From UMGS902 sp045580835 (GTDB lineage: Bacteria; Bacillota; Clostridia; Oscillospirales; CAG-272), in NCBI GenBank assembly GCA_045580835.1, contig JAZNOM010000009.1, positions 1-17,854 on the forward strand: a stretch of DNA of 17,854 nucleotides. The letters are read 5' to 3'. The notes beneath the pieces were generated by a model. The model had not been told where the DNA came from. It saw only the letters and a list, made by a program, of their open reading frames with translations, and did not search any database. Below are positions 1 to 6,380 of this stretch, one piece after another; the first letter of the stretch is position 1; each line of letters begins with the position of its first letter. A program made the position numbers and the translations under genes.

Positions 1-27
1 TGTCGAAATACGACGGCATAATAAAAA

Positions 28-53
28 AACTGCGCAAATATTTTCACGCAGTT
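28..53. terminator. Intrinsic terminator after the XRE regulator gene
   Basis: A 7-bp stem (AACTGCG at 28-34, CGCAGTT at 47-53) is flanked by A-rich sequence on the left and T-rich sequence on the right, so it can work in both directions. On the minus strand it lies just past the stop codon of the XRE regulator gene and is followed by a run of T. The loop is long (12 nt), so it is probably weaker than the other terminators here. Bases 1-27 hold nothing I can identify. Confidence 0.7.
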
Positions 54-58
54 CTTTT

Positions 59-394
59 TTATATGCTACCTGCCTTCTCCTGCTGAATCAGGAATTCAAG
101 TATTTGGAGGATTCGACGCTGACCGTCTGGCGGCAATCCTGCTATAGCCACCGAAATGTTTGTAGTTTGGCTCCAACAAGAATGTGTGACTACATCGCAG
201 AAAATCGCATCTGCCGATACTTCCAATGCATTCAGTAATAAGATAAGTTTTTCGCACCGTGGAAAAGACGCTCCGCGTTCCAATGTGGAAATGTAATTAA
301 CGGAGAACCCCGTTTTTGCCGCAAATTCCTCCTGCGTTAAACCAAGCCTCTCGCGGCACTGCTTGATTCGTTTTCCTATCCTTTGGTCAATCAT
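59..394 (-). CDS. XRE-family helix-turn-helix transcriptional regulator
   Basis: A 111-residue cytoplasmic DNA-binding protein. Residues about 5-65 form an XRE/Cro-CI type helix-turn-helix domain: KRIKQCRERLGLTQEEFA, then an AAKTGFSVNYISTLERG recognition region, then the usual hydrophobic helix ILLLNALEV. The C-terminal tail (about 80-105, LPPDGQRRILQILEFLI) is the short amphipathic helix often found in clostridial XRE proteins. The reading frame extends upstream to a TTG at 415, but that codon lies inside a terminator stem. I chose the ATG at 394 because GAGGAG at 401-406 sits 6 nt before it. The gene follows the DUF6514 gene on the same strand, with a strong terminator between. No promoter of its own is visible in the 60 bases upstream. 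The target genes cannot be told from the sequence. Confidence 0.9.
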   Translation of the reverse strand: MIDQRIGKRIKQCRERLGLTQEEFAAKTGFSVNYISTLERGASFPRCEKLILLLNALEVSADAIFCDVVTHSCWSQTTNISVAIAGLPPDGQRRILQILEFLIQQEKAGSI

Positions 395-400
395 TTTATG

Positions 401-406
401 CTCCTC
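401..406 (-). promoter_or_regulatory. Ribosome binding site deciding the XRE gene start
   Basis: GAGGAG on the minus strand, 6 nt ahead of the ATG at 394. The alternative in-frame TTG at 415 has no such site and lies in a terminator stem. Confidence 0.75.
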
Positions 407-411
407 GATTT

Positions 412-443
412 GCAAAAAGAACCGCCGTGGCGGTTCTTTTTGC
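412..443. terminator. Strong intrinsic terminator after the DUF6514 gene
   Basis: A perfect 15-bp inverted repeat, 412-426 against 429-443, with a 2-nt centre. It has a GC-rich top (ACCGCC/GGCGGT) and a closing A5/T5 tract, so it can act on both strands. On the minus strand its U-tract ends only a few bases before the ribosome binding site of the XRE gene. That makes it a natural attenuation point between the two genes. Confidence 0.85.
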
Positions 444-454
444 TTTGTAAAATC

Positions 455-733
455 TTAAATGCAGATGTCTGCTGAAATGTCATCGAAAACATCAAACACA
501 TGTAGCGGAGAAACAAGATTTTCCGCAAACAAATTCTTGATTCTTTCTGCTATGACACGGTCCTGTGAAATGTCTTCTACAAAAGCATAACCTTCAGACA
601 GTGCAGTAGAACTTACCGCAAGAGCATATGAGTCACCATGCTTTTCTACAGAATAGGTAATCTTCACTTCCCCAACTCTTTTTACTGTCGGGAGAAGAAG
701 GTTGCTTTTTGTAATGTTCCTCAAAAAATTCAC
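455..733 (-). CDS. DUF6514-family small protein
   Basis: A 92-residue soluble protein that I recognise as resembling the DUF6514 family of Firmicutes. The shared pattern is a KITYSVEKHGDSYALAV strand, then YAFVEDISQDRVIAERIKNLF, then a short C-terminal LSPLHVFDVFDDI-like stretch. The function of the family is unknown. There are no membrane segments or signal peptide. The start is a GTG at 733, and no strong ribosome binding site precedes it. A sigma-A-like promoter lies at 765-792, which puts the predicted transcript start only about 25 nt upstream. A strong terminator follows the stop codon. The start could be a later codon, but the GTG gives a length usual for the family. The family call is from memory of the pattern and has not been searched. 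Confidence 0.75.
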   Translation of the reverse strand: MNFLRNITKSNLLLPTVKRVGEVKITYSVEKHGDSYALAVSSTALSEGYAFVEDISQDRVIAERIKNLFAENLVSPLHVFDVFDDISADICI

Positions 734-764
734 CTCTGTCGCAAACTCGATGTGAAAACAAGTA

Positions 765-792
765 TATATAACCGTTTTTAAATTTTTGCCAA
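765..792 (-). promoter_or_regulatory. Sigma-A promoter for the DUF6514 gene
   Basis: On the minus strand, TTGGCA (787-792) and TATATA (765-770) are separated by 16 nt. A second TATATA in the same AT run would give an 18-nt spacer. The predicted transcript start is near 757. Confidence 0.65.
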
Positions 793-1152
793 ATATAAAA
801 ACGACTTAATCTACAAAACAAAGCCACCGTTTTTGTGCAATAAACCCTATTTTTGAGAAAGCAGTCGGTAATTTCGAGCTTTTCCTTTGTATATTTTCAT
901 GCATACTGACGTAAATTACATAGCCCTTTTTTAAAAGCGGCGTTTTTTGCGCTTTTTCGCCGCTCATTAAACACTGCAAAAACTCCTATTTTAAAAAAGT
1001 TTTACACGACTTGCAGAATTTTTACACAATATTTAAAATTCGCCTAATTTCTACATTTTTCGACAAAAATTACACAAAGACAACATTGATTGTATATGTT
1101 ATTATTAAATTAAATTTAGAAAGCTTGAATAAATATCGAAAGGACACCTGAA
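793..1152. other. AT-rich intergenic stretch, apparently non-coding
   Basis: No convincing gene is present on either strand between the DUF6514 promoter and the small membrane protein gene. It holds a hairpin at 936-964 (AGCGGCG/CGCCGCT, 7 bp, 15-nt T-rich loop). It also holds three copies of TTACAC (1002-1007, 1022-1027, 1070-1075), the first two exactly 20 nt apart and extended to TTTTACAC. The last 70 bases are very AT-rich and probably contain the promoter of the downstream gene, but I cannot pick one clear pair of hexamers. Confidence 0.6.
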
Positions 1153-1383
1153 ATGAACCGTAAAAACAAAATTCCGCAGTTAAAAAAGCGTGCGCGAAAT
1201 CTCATGTACATATGCCTTTCAATCATCCTCCCCTATATATTGTGTCCCGTCATTGCCGGCATGAATATTTCTCCTTTTTTAGCCGAACAATTTATACAAA
1301 GCGCACTTGCGGCAACCGCCATTTCTTTTTGCGGCGGACTTCTGTTTGATTTGGAAATTCGCCACGCCGAGGACAAAAGCTGA
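1153..1383 (+). CDS. Small two-helix membrane protein, unknown
   Basis: A 76-residue protein that I do not recognise. It has a strongly basic N-terminus (MNRKNKIPQLKKRARN), then a hydrophobic helix at about residues 18-37 and a second at about 50-65. It ends in a charged tail (LEIRHAEDKS). The basic start suggests that the N-terminus stays in the cytoplasm. AAAGGA about 8 nt upstream of the ATG supports the start. It has no close partner: a separate promoter for the Nudix gene begins 12 bases after its stop codon. No terminator is visible after it. Function unknown. Confidence 0.65.
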   Translation: MNRKNKIPQLKKRARNLMYICLSIILPYILCPVIAGMNISPFLAEQFIQSALAATAISFCGGLLFDLEIRHAEDKS

Positions 1384-1394
1384 CACAATGCATC

Positions 1395-1423
1395 TTGCAA
1401 TACATTTTGTTTTATAGTATACT
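1395..1423 (+). promoter_or_regulatory. Sigma-A promoter of the Nudix-SLOG pair
   Basis: TTGCAA (1395-1400) and TATACT (1418-1423) with an ideal 17-nt spacer. The predicted transcript start is near 1430, leaving a leader of about 28 nt before the Nudix ATG. It begins just after the stop codon of the preceding small membrane protein. Confidence 0.8.
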
Positions 1424-1457
1424 GTTTTTAACAAATAACTATTTTTCGCGGTGAGAT

Positions 1458-2027
1458 ATGGATAGCAACTATAATTATTTAAATGAAGAAAGAATTGACG
1501 GCGAAGAAATCTTTGACGGAGTGGTGGTACACCTTATCCGCGACAGAGTGCGTTTGCCAAACGGAAACGAGAGTGTGCGCGAGGTTATACGCCATTTAGG
1601 AGCAGTTTGCGTAATACCGATTTTTGAAAACGGCGACGTGCTTGTTGAGCGGCAGTTCCGCTATCCGCACGCAAAGGTTTTGCTTGAAATTCCTGCGGGC
1701 AAGCTTGACTCAAAAAGTGAAAACCCGCTTGACGCGGCAAAACGTGAGCTGTTTGAGGAAACAGGCTACACTGCAGAAAAGTACACGATGCTTGGTGAGC
1801 TTTACACCACGCCTGCATTTGTTGACGAGGTAATCTGGATGTATCTCGCAGAGGGTCTTGTATCGGTTGACGGCAAGCAGCACCTTGATAAGGATGAGTT
1901 TTTGACCGTTGAGCGCATGCCGCTTGACACACTATGTGACATGGTAATGAACGGTGAAATACCGGATGCTAAAACGCAAGTTGCCGTGCTTAAGGCAAAG
2001 AGGTTGTGGGATGAGAGAAAGAAGTAA
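1458..2027 (+). CDS. Nudix hydrolase, ADP-ribose pyrophosphatase-like
   Basis: A 189-residue cytoplasmic enzyme. The closest well-known relatives are the ADP-ribose pyrophosphatases (NudF type), which split ADP-ribose into AMP and ribose 5-phosphate using Mg2+. The Nudix box runs from about residue 81 to 104: it begins with G81 (IPAGKLD), and E88-N-P-L-D-A-A-K-R96-E97 is followed by L-F-E-E-T-G. The spacing from the glycine to the first glutamate is one residue longer than in the textbook box. The N-terminal part (GVVVHLIRDRVRLPNGNESVREVIRH) and the hydrophobic core IPIFENGDVLVERQFRYP are typical of ADP-ribose hydrolases. The substrate is inferred from family and not proven. The gene has its own promoter and overlaps the next gene by 17 bases, which suggests translational coupling. 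The ribosome binding site (GGTGAG) is close to the ATG and weak. Confidence 0.9.
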   Translation: MDSNYNYLNEERIDGEEIFDGVVVHLIRDRVRLPNGNESVREVIRHLGAVCVIPIFENGDVLVERQFRYPHAKVLLEIPAGKLDSKSENPLDAAKRELFEETGYTAEKYTMLGELYTTPAFVDEVIWMYLAEGLVSVDGKQHLDKDEFLTVERMPLDTLCDMVMNGEIPDAKTQVAVLKAKRLWDERKK

Positions 2028-2490
2028 TACATGTTGCTTTTCCGGGCACAGAGATATCTCTGCAATTTCTTATCACGATTTGATGATGCGCCTTGAGCCT
2101 ATAATAATGCGCCTTATTAAAAATGGGTACAAATATTTTGCCTGCGGCGGTGCGCTTGGCTTTGACACCTTTGCGGCAATGTATATATGTTCGCTGAAAA
2201 AACGAGGATTTGACGTAAACCTTGTGCTTATTCTCCCCTGCAAAGACCAAACCGCCAAGTGGAGCTTATACGACAAGCAGGTTTATAACGGTATACTCGA
2301 CCGCGCCGACGAGGTTATTTACACCGCCGAAAGCTACTATAACGGTTGCATGCAAAAGCGCAATCGCGCACTTGTTGACGCGAGCACCGCTTGCATCTGT
2401 TATCTTTCAAGCTACGGCAAGGGCGGCACACACCAAACGGTTGAATATGCAAAATCGCAAGGTATTCCCGTGGTAAATATTGCAAAATAG
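2011..2490 (+). CDS. SLOG-family (YpsA/DUF1273-like) nucleotide-binding protein
   Basis: A 159-residue Rossmann-type protein of the SLOG superfamily, related to Bacillus YpsA and more distantly to DprA and lysine decarboxylase-like (LOG) proteins. The diagnostic pieces are CCFSGHRDI near residues 8-16, the glycine-rich loop FACGGALGFDTFAA (43-56), the segment YNGCMQKRNRALVD, and a C-terminal GGTHQTVEYAK. These shape a pocket for a nucleotide-like ligand. No catalytic activity is established for this branch. I chose the ATG at 2011, not upstream in-frame starts, because GHR-type SLOG proteins begin here and AGAGG lies about 7 nt before it. It overlaps the Nudix gene by 17 bases on the same transcript. 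The pairing hints that both handle a related nucleotide, perhaps an NAD- or ADP-ribose-derived one, but that is inference. Confidence 0.85.
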   Translation: MRERSNTCCFSGHRDISAISYHDLMMRLEPIIMRLIKNGYKYFACGGALGFDTFAAMYICSLKKRGFDVNLVLILPCKDQTAKWSLYDKQVYNGILDRADEVIYTAESYYNGCMQKRNRALVDASTACICYLSSYGKGGTHQTVEYAKSQGIPVVNIAK

Positions 2491-2503
2491 TTTAAAAAAA
2501 CGC

Positions 2504-2532
2504 TTGACAGTACATAATACTTAATGTATAAT
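2504..2532 (+). promoter_or_regulatory. Perfect consensus sigma-A promoter of rubrerythrin
   Basis: TTGACA (2504-2509), a 17-nt spacer, and TATAAT (2527-2532), matching consensus at all twelve positions. The predicted start is near 2539. Such a promoter would give very high basal expression unless repressed. An imperfect palindrome follows at 2541-2556. Confidence 0.9.
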
Positions 2533-2540
2533 ATCTACAG

Positions 2541-2556
2541 TTAGGATTAATTCTTA
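2541..2556. promoter_or_regulatory. Possible operator: imperfect palindrome in the rubrerythrin leader
   Basis: TTAGGATTAATTCTTA is self-complementary at 12 of 16 positions and lies right at the predicted transcript start of the rubrerythrin gene. A repressor here would block the strong promoter. It does not match the classic PerR box closely. AT-rich sequence gives such palindromes by chance fairly often. Confidence 0.3.
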
Positions 2557-2575
2557 TTTTCAAAGGAGATATATT

Positions 2576-3109
2576 ATGGAACTTAAAGGCTCAAAAACCG
2601 AAAAAAATCTTATGGCTGCTTTCTCCGGTGAAAGCGAAGCAAGAAACAAGTACACCTATTTTGCAAGCGTTGCTAAAAAAGAGGGCTATGAGCAAATAGC
2701 CGCCATCTTCCAGCAGACCGCTGACAACGAAAAGGAACACGCAAAGATGTGGTTCAAGGAACTCGGCGCGCTTGGCAAGACCGCTGAAAACCTCGCGGCT
2801 GCCGCAGCAGGCGAAAACTACGAGTGGACGGACATGTACGCTAACTTTGCAAAGGAAGCTGAAGAAGAGGGCTTTACTGCAATTGCTGCAAAGTTCCGCC
2901 TTGTAGCGGCAATCGAAAAAACTCATGAAGAAAGATACCGCGCACTTCTTAACAATGTTGAAATGCAAAAGGTATTTGAAAAGGCAGAGGAAACCATGTG
3001 GGAATGCCGCAATTGCGGTCACCTCGTTATGGGTAAGAAAGCCCCGCAGGTTTGCCCCGTTTGTGCACATCCGCAGAGCTATTTTGAAGTCAGAAAAGAA
3101 AATTATTGA
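2576..3109 (+). CDS. rbr: Rubrerythrin (peroxide-reducing diiron protein)
   Basis: A 177-residue cytoplasmic protein that reduces hydrogen peroxide in anaerobes with electrons from NAD(P)H through rubredoxin-type partners. The N-terminal four-helix diiron domain (about residues 1-135) shows the family signatures SGESEARNKY (Glu19), NEKEHAKMWF (Glu54, His55), FAKEAEEEGF (Glu94, Glu97) and IEKTHEERYR (Glu114, His117). The C-terminal rubredoxin-like domain has the [Fe(SCys)4] site C144-R-N-C147 and C160-P-V-C163. Its length matches the short, classical rubrerythrins. AAAGGAGAT upstream is a strong ribosome binding site. The gene is probably transcribed alone, from a perfect sigma-A promoter to the hairpin at 3154-3176. 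Its product would be abundant, as is usual for oxygen-stress proteins in Clostridia. Confidence 0.97.
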   Translation: MELKGSKTEKNLMAAFSGESEARNKYTYFASVAKKEGYEQIAAIFQQTADNEKEHAKMWFKELGALGKTAENLAAAAAGENYEWTDMYANFAKEAEEEGFTAIAAKFRLVAAIEKTHEERYRALLNNVEMQKVFEKAEETMWECRNCGHLVMGKKAPQVCPVCAHPQSYFEVRKENY

Positions 3110-3153
3110 AGAAAAATACGGCGAAATAAAATCGAAGGTATTAGAATAAAAAG

Positions 3154-3183
3154 CAACGCGGGAACATCCTGCGTTGTTTTTTT
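3154..3183 (+). terminator. Intrinsic terminator of rubrerythrin
   Basis: A 10-bp stem, CAACGCGGGA (3154-3163) against TCCTGCGTTG (3167-3176), with one G-T pair and an ACA loop, followed by seven T (3177-3183). Confidence 0.9.
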
Positions 3184-3239
3184 CAGTGGTCTTTAGTATA
3201 CTTTTGATTTTAACGTAAACTATTACGGCGGATTTTTGG

Positions 3240-3268
3240 TTGACGGCTCTAATTTAAAATGATAGAAT
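3240..3268 (+). promoter_or_regulatory. Sigma-A promoter of the repeat/stalk surface protein
   Basis: TTGACG (3240-3245), a 17-nt spacer, and TAGAAT (3263-3268). The predicted start is near 3275, giving a short leader that ends in GGAGG just ahead of the ATG at 3300. Confidence 0.8.
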
Positions 3269-3299
3269 TTATATGTAAAATACTCTTTTGGAGGAAAAT

Positions 3300-4919
3300 A
3301 TGAAAAGATTTTTAAGCTTTTTGCTTGCAGTGCTTATGCTTACTTCTATGTGTGCGCTTCCTGCATTTGCAAATGAAAACGTTGTGTTTTTGAGTACAAG
3401 CACCGGCAGTGACGACAATGACGGTCTTACTCCCGAAACTCCCAAAAAGACTTGGAGCACATTTTCAGGCAAGGGCATAATAAGCCTGCTTGAAGCGGGC
3501 GGCACCATGGTTGTAACCGGCAAATCATATCTCGGCGGCAACTACGTAATTCCGAGAATGCGCGGACCGCTTACAATTACTTCCGTATACAACGGCGTTG
3601 ACTATAAAAATCCAAAGCCTGCCAACAATCCTGCATGTGCTTTCAAAATGGCAAGCGGTGCTTCGCTTACTATCCAGAGCGAGGTAACCTTTGACGACAT
3701 TATCCTCTTCCAAGAGGCAAAGCAGAATACCATTATCGTTGAGGACGGCGGTGTTCTCACAATTACCGACAAAATAGTTTGCCAGACAAACAAAGAGTAT
3801 TATTGGAACATCGTTGTAAACAAAGGCGGCTCCGCGATTATCAACGGCGGTATCTTCTCAAGTATTACCGGTAAGGGCGATATCACCATCGGCGAAAACG
3901 TAAAAATCCATGAAGAAGTTATTGTAGCCCCCGACGCTCCCACCGACGGCGATGCTTTGGCGGTTTTCCACAACTCTAACGGAAATGATGAAAATGACGG
4001 TCTCACCGCAAAAACTCCCAAAAAGTCGCTCGGCTCGCTCACAAGCGGTCTTGTTTCGCTTATTCCGCGCGGCGGCACTATCGTTACCGTTGGTAAATCC
4101 TACATTTCAAGAAACTTTGCTTTCCCCAAGGTAGAGGGACCCGTTACATTTACCTCGGTTTACGGCGGCGTTGACTATAAGAATCCCGAACCTGCAACAA
4201 ATCCCGCATGCGCATTTAAAATGGCAAGCGGTGCAACCTTTACAATCGAAAGTGACATGATTTTTGATGACATCATCCTCTTCCAGGAGAATGTTCAAAA
4301 CACCATTCACGTTACATCAGGCGCAACTCTTATGGTTACCGACAAGGTACAGTTTATGACAAAGCCCGGCAACGAATACCACTTTAGAATTATCGTAGAC
4401 GAAGGCTCGACCGCGTTCCTTTCGGAAGAGGCTATAAAGAATTTTGACATCCTCGGCGGAGGCGAAGTTATCAACCTTGCAACCGGTGAGAGCGTAGAGC
4501 ATGCACCTTATGTTGCTTATCCCGAAGGTAAAACTGTACTTGAACTTACCATTGGCTCGGCTACCGCGCACATCAACGGTCTTGCAAGACCTATTGACGC
4601 GGCACCTATTAACCGCAACAACCGCACACTTCTCCCCGTTCGTTTTCTTGCAAACACCTTTGGCGTAACAAATGAGGGTATCGCATGGGATGCGGCAACT
4701 CGCACCGCAACTCTCACAAACGAAACTGTAAAAATCGTTGTTACAATCGATGCGCCCACAATGACCGTAAACGGTCAGACGGTTGCACTCGACTCACCTG
4801 CAATTATCGAAAACGACCGCACATACCTGCCTGTTCGCGCTATTGCAAACGCGCTCGGCGTTGCAAACGAAAACATCAAATGGGACGGAGCAACTTCAAC
4901 CGCTACACTTACTAAGTAA
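3300..4919 (+). CDS. Exported protein: two beta-helix-like repeats plus C-terminal stalk domain
   Basis: A 539-residue secreted or wall-associated protein. Residues 1-26 are a signal peptide (MKRFLSFLLAVLML... ending ALPAFA-NE). Two tandem repeats follow, at about 28-215 and 221-410, with a period of 193 residues. Each opens with a G-x-D-x-N-D-G-L-T-x-x-T-P-K-K motif, which is typical of the first turn of right-handed beta-helix proteins. Each also carries Y-x-G-V-D-Y-K-N-P, NPACAFKMASGA and FDDIILFQE. The last 125 residues (about 412-539) hold two copies of the copper amine oxidase N-terminal-like stalk module, seen as RTLLPVRFLANTFGV...W and RTYLPVRAIANALGV...W. That module is common on clostridial surface proteins and does not imply amine oxidase activity. 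I chose the ATG at 3300, with GGAGG at 3290-3294, over an in-frame TTG at 3288. No catalytic residues can be named. A carbohydrate-related or adhesive role is a guess. Confidence 0.85.
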   Translation: MKRFLSFLLAVLMLTSMCALPAFANENVVFLSTSTGSDDNDGLTPETPKKTWSTFSGKGIISLLEAGGTMVVTGKSYLGGNYVIPRMRGPLTITSVYNGVDYKNPKPANNPACAFKMASGASLTIQSEVTFDDIILFQEAKQNTIIVEDGGVLTITDKIVCQTNKEYYWNIVVNKGGSAIINGGIFSSITGKGDITIGENVKIHEEVIVAPDAPTDGDALAVFHNSNGNDENDGLTAKTPKKSLGSLTSGLVSLIPRGGTIVTVGKSYISRNFAFPKVEGPVTFTSVYGGVDYKNPEPATNPACAFKMASGATFTIESDMIFDDIILFQENVQNTIHVTSGATLMVTDKVQFMTKPGNEYHFRIIVDEGSTAFLSEEAIKNFDILGGGEVINLATGESVEHAPYVAYPEGKTVLELTIGSATAHINGLARPIDAAPINRNNRTLLPVRFLANTFGVTNEGIAWDAATRTATLTNETVKIVVTIDAPTMTVNGQTVALDSPAIIENDRTYLPVRAIANALGVANENIKWDGATSTATLTK

Positions 4920-4920
4920 A

Positions 4921-4952
4921 AAAACTGCTTCCTCTTTTGAGGAAGCAGTTTT
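4921..4952. terminator. Bidirectional terminator between the surface protein and asparaginase genes
   Basis: A perfect 14-bp stem, 4921-4934 against 4939-4952, with a TTTT loop and flanking A and T runs. It begins 2 bases after the plus-strand stop codon and ends directly against the minus-strand stop codon, so it serves both convergent genes. Confidence 0.92.
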
Positions 4953-5945
4953 TTATCTGATTTCAATCTCTCCGGCAACGCTTTTTTCAAAAAATACCCT
5001 TATTTCTTCGGCTGACATACCGTTTCCTAGAGCAAACATCAGCTTGGTTATGGCGGCCTCGGTGGTCATGTCATAGCCTTGGATAACGCCTACGTCGAGC
5101 AGTTTTTTGCCAACCTCATAGATGTGCAGATTACTGCTGTCATACAGACATTGGCTGCAGGTGACAACCGAAATGCCCTTTTCAATGACGCTTTTTACCT
5201 TACCCGCAAGGTCTCGGTTGATAAAATGCATACCACCAACTCCGAAAGCCTCTACAACGATTCCGCGGTAGCCCATTGCACAGAGCGCATCAAAAATTTC
5301 GGGTGCCATACCGGGCGTGAGTTTGATTAAAAACACGTCGGTAGAAAGCTTGTCAATAAGCCTTGTCTTGCCGCTTTGCTTTGGCAAAACATCCTCGTAA
5401 ATCTTAAGCCCCGATGTGGTAACCTCTGCCGCATAGCGCATGTTTACACTCTCAAATGCATCAAAGCTTTCAGCGCGCACCTTTACCGCTCGGCAGCCGA
5501 GCATTACGCGGCGGTTAAACGCAAGAAAAATCCCCGCTTTGCCGCTTGAAGCCATCAAAAATGCCGTGCGCAGGTTGTCAAATGCGTCTGAAATCGGATT
5601 TTGCATAGCGAGTTGCGCGCCCGTAAGTACAACCGGCAGGTCGATGTTTGGAAGCATAAACGAAAGCACCGAAGAAGTATATGCCATTGTGTCGGTGCCG
5701 TGAGTGATAACGATGCCGTCATAACCTTTTCTCTCCTCAAATACACACCGCGCAATTGTTATCCATTCCTCGGGTTGTATATTGGAGGAGTCAAGGCACA
5801 TGAGGTCATGCACTGTGATATCGTAATATTCACGCAGACGGTCAATCTCGCCCGCGAGTATGCCGCTGCCCATGGGTGCAAGCCCGTTTTCTCCTGCGAC
5901 AGATGCAATAGTGCCGCCAGTGGTGATAAGAAGAATTCTTTTCAT
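4953..5945 (-). CDS. ansA: Type I (cytoplasmic) L-asparaginase
   Basis: A 330-residue enzyme that hydrolyses L-asparagine to aspartate and ammonia. The N-terminus ITTGGTIAS carries the first catalytic threonine (Thr12). The second motif, HGTDTM (82-87), supplies Thr84 and Asp85, and the lysine of AVKVRAESFDAF (Lys155) completes the triad. There is no signal peptide, which fits the cytoplasmic type I enzymes. The length also fits: it lacks the long N-terminal extension of archaeal GatD. GGAGG lies about 5 nt before the ATG. The gene follows the HExxH membrane protein gene by 18 bases on the same strand and is probably cotranscribed with it. No promoter of its own is visible. It ends at a bidirectional terminator. 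Glutaminase side activity cannot be judged from sequence. Confidence 0.93.
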   Translation of the reverse strand: MKRILLITTGGTIASVAGENGLAPMGSGILAGEIDRLREYYDITVHDLMCLDSSNIQPEEWITIARCVFEERKGYDGIVITHGTDTMAYTSSVLSFMLPNIDLPVVLTGAQLAMQNPISDAFDNLRTAFLMASSGKAGIFLAFNRRVMLGCRAVKVRAESFDAFESVNMRYAAEVTTSGLKIYEDVLPKQSGKTRLIDKLSTDVFLIKLTPGMAPEIFDALCAMGYRGIVVEAFGVGGMHFINRDLAGKVKSVIEKGISVVTCSQCLYDSSNLHIYEVGKKLLDVGVIQGYDMTTEAAITKLMFALGNGMSAEEIRVFFEKSVAGEIEIR

Positions 5946-5963
5946 AACTTCCTCCGAAGTGTT

Positions 5964-6368
5964 TTATTTATTATTATGCCCTAAATCTGTTGCCCATTTT
6001 TCAAACCATACGCTTTCGTACGGGCGCGGCGGATTCTTTCCGCGGCGGATGTAACGAAATTCTCTGTACCAATAGCGGACAGACGATGGCAGCGAAATTA
6101 CAAATGGCATAAACGGGCCTAAAATGCAGTTTTGCAGGCTGTGCCCTGCCTCGTGGTTTTTGAGGTGTGCGCTTGGATTTCTGCGTGTCACAAAAAACGG
6201 ACCGAGACAAAATCCGCCGATGTTTTTGTCAATTTCAAACCAAACGCAGTTTTTCCACATTTTAGGCTTGTGACCTGTACTCATAAGGACAAGCGCCATA
6301 ACCGCACCGCCAAGCGTTTGGGGAAGTCCCCATGTAAACGAAAGAAAATAGAATAAAAATTTTTTCAT
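5964..6368 (-). CDS. Small membrane protein with an HExxH motif, unknown function
   Basis: A 134-residue protein with a hydrophobic N-terminus (about residues 4-30, including WGLPQTLGG). Then come a globular stretch with GGFCLGPFFVTRRN and the motif H72-E-A-G-H76-S-L-Q, followed by a second hydrophobic segment (about 84-97) and a basic C-terminal tail. HExxH is the zinc-binding signature of many metallopeptidases, but the third ligand is not evident and the protein is short. I recall similar uncharacterised small proteins in Firmicutes but cannot name a family. The ATG at 6368 was chosen because the longer frame would be read through a terminator hairpin. No clear ribosome binding site precedes it, only A-rich sequence. 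It lies 18 bases ahead of the asparaginase gene on the same strand. Confidence 0.7.
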   Translation of the reverse strand: MKKFLFYFLSFTWGLPQTLGGAVMALVLMSTGHKPKMWKNCVWFEIDKNIGGFCLGPFFVTRRNPSAHLKNHEAGHSLQNCILGPFMPFVISLPSSVRYWYREFRYIRRGKNPPRPYESVWFEKWATDLGHNNK

Positions 6369-6380
6369 GTCATTTTTTGC

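Noticed and set aside
59..733. XRE regulator and DUF6514 protein as a toxin-antitoxin pair
   Set aside because: The genes are separated by a strong terminator, and DUF6514-like proteins have no known toxin features.
633..827. A 64-codon minus-strand frame overlapping the DUF6514 gene and its promoter
   Set aside because: It covers the promoter region and overlaps a better-supported gene in a different frame; the composition is not protein-like.
1000..1080. TTTTACACA-like repeats as DnaA boxes or a replication origin
   Set aside because: The best copy differs from TTATCCACA at two positions, and no dnaA, dnaN or other origin genes are nearby.
2925..3149. A plus-strand frame overlapping the end of rubrerythrin
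   Set aside because: A shadow in another frame of the rubrerythrin gene; no ribosome binding site.
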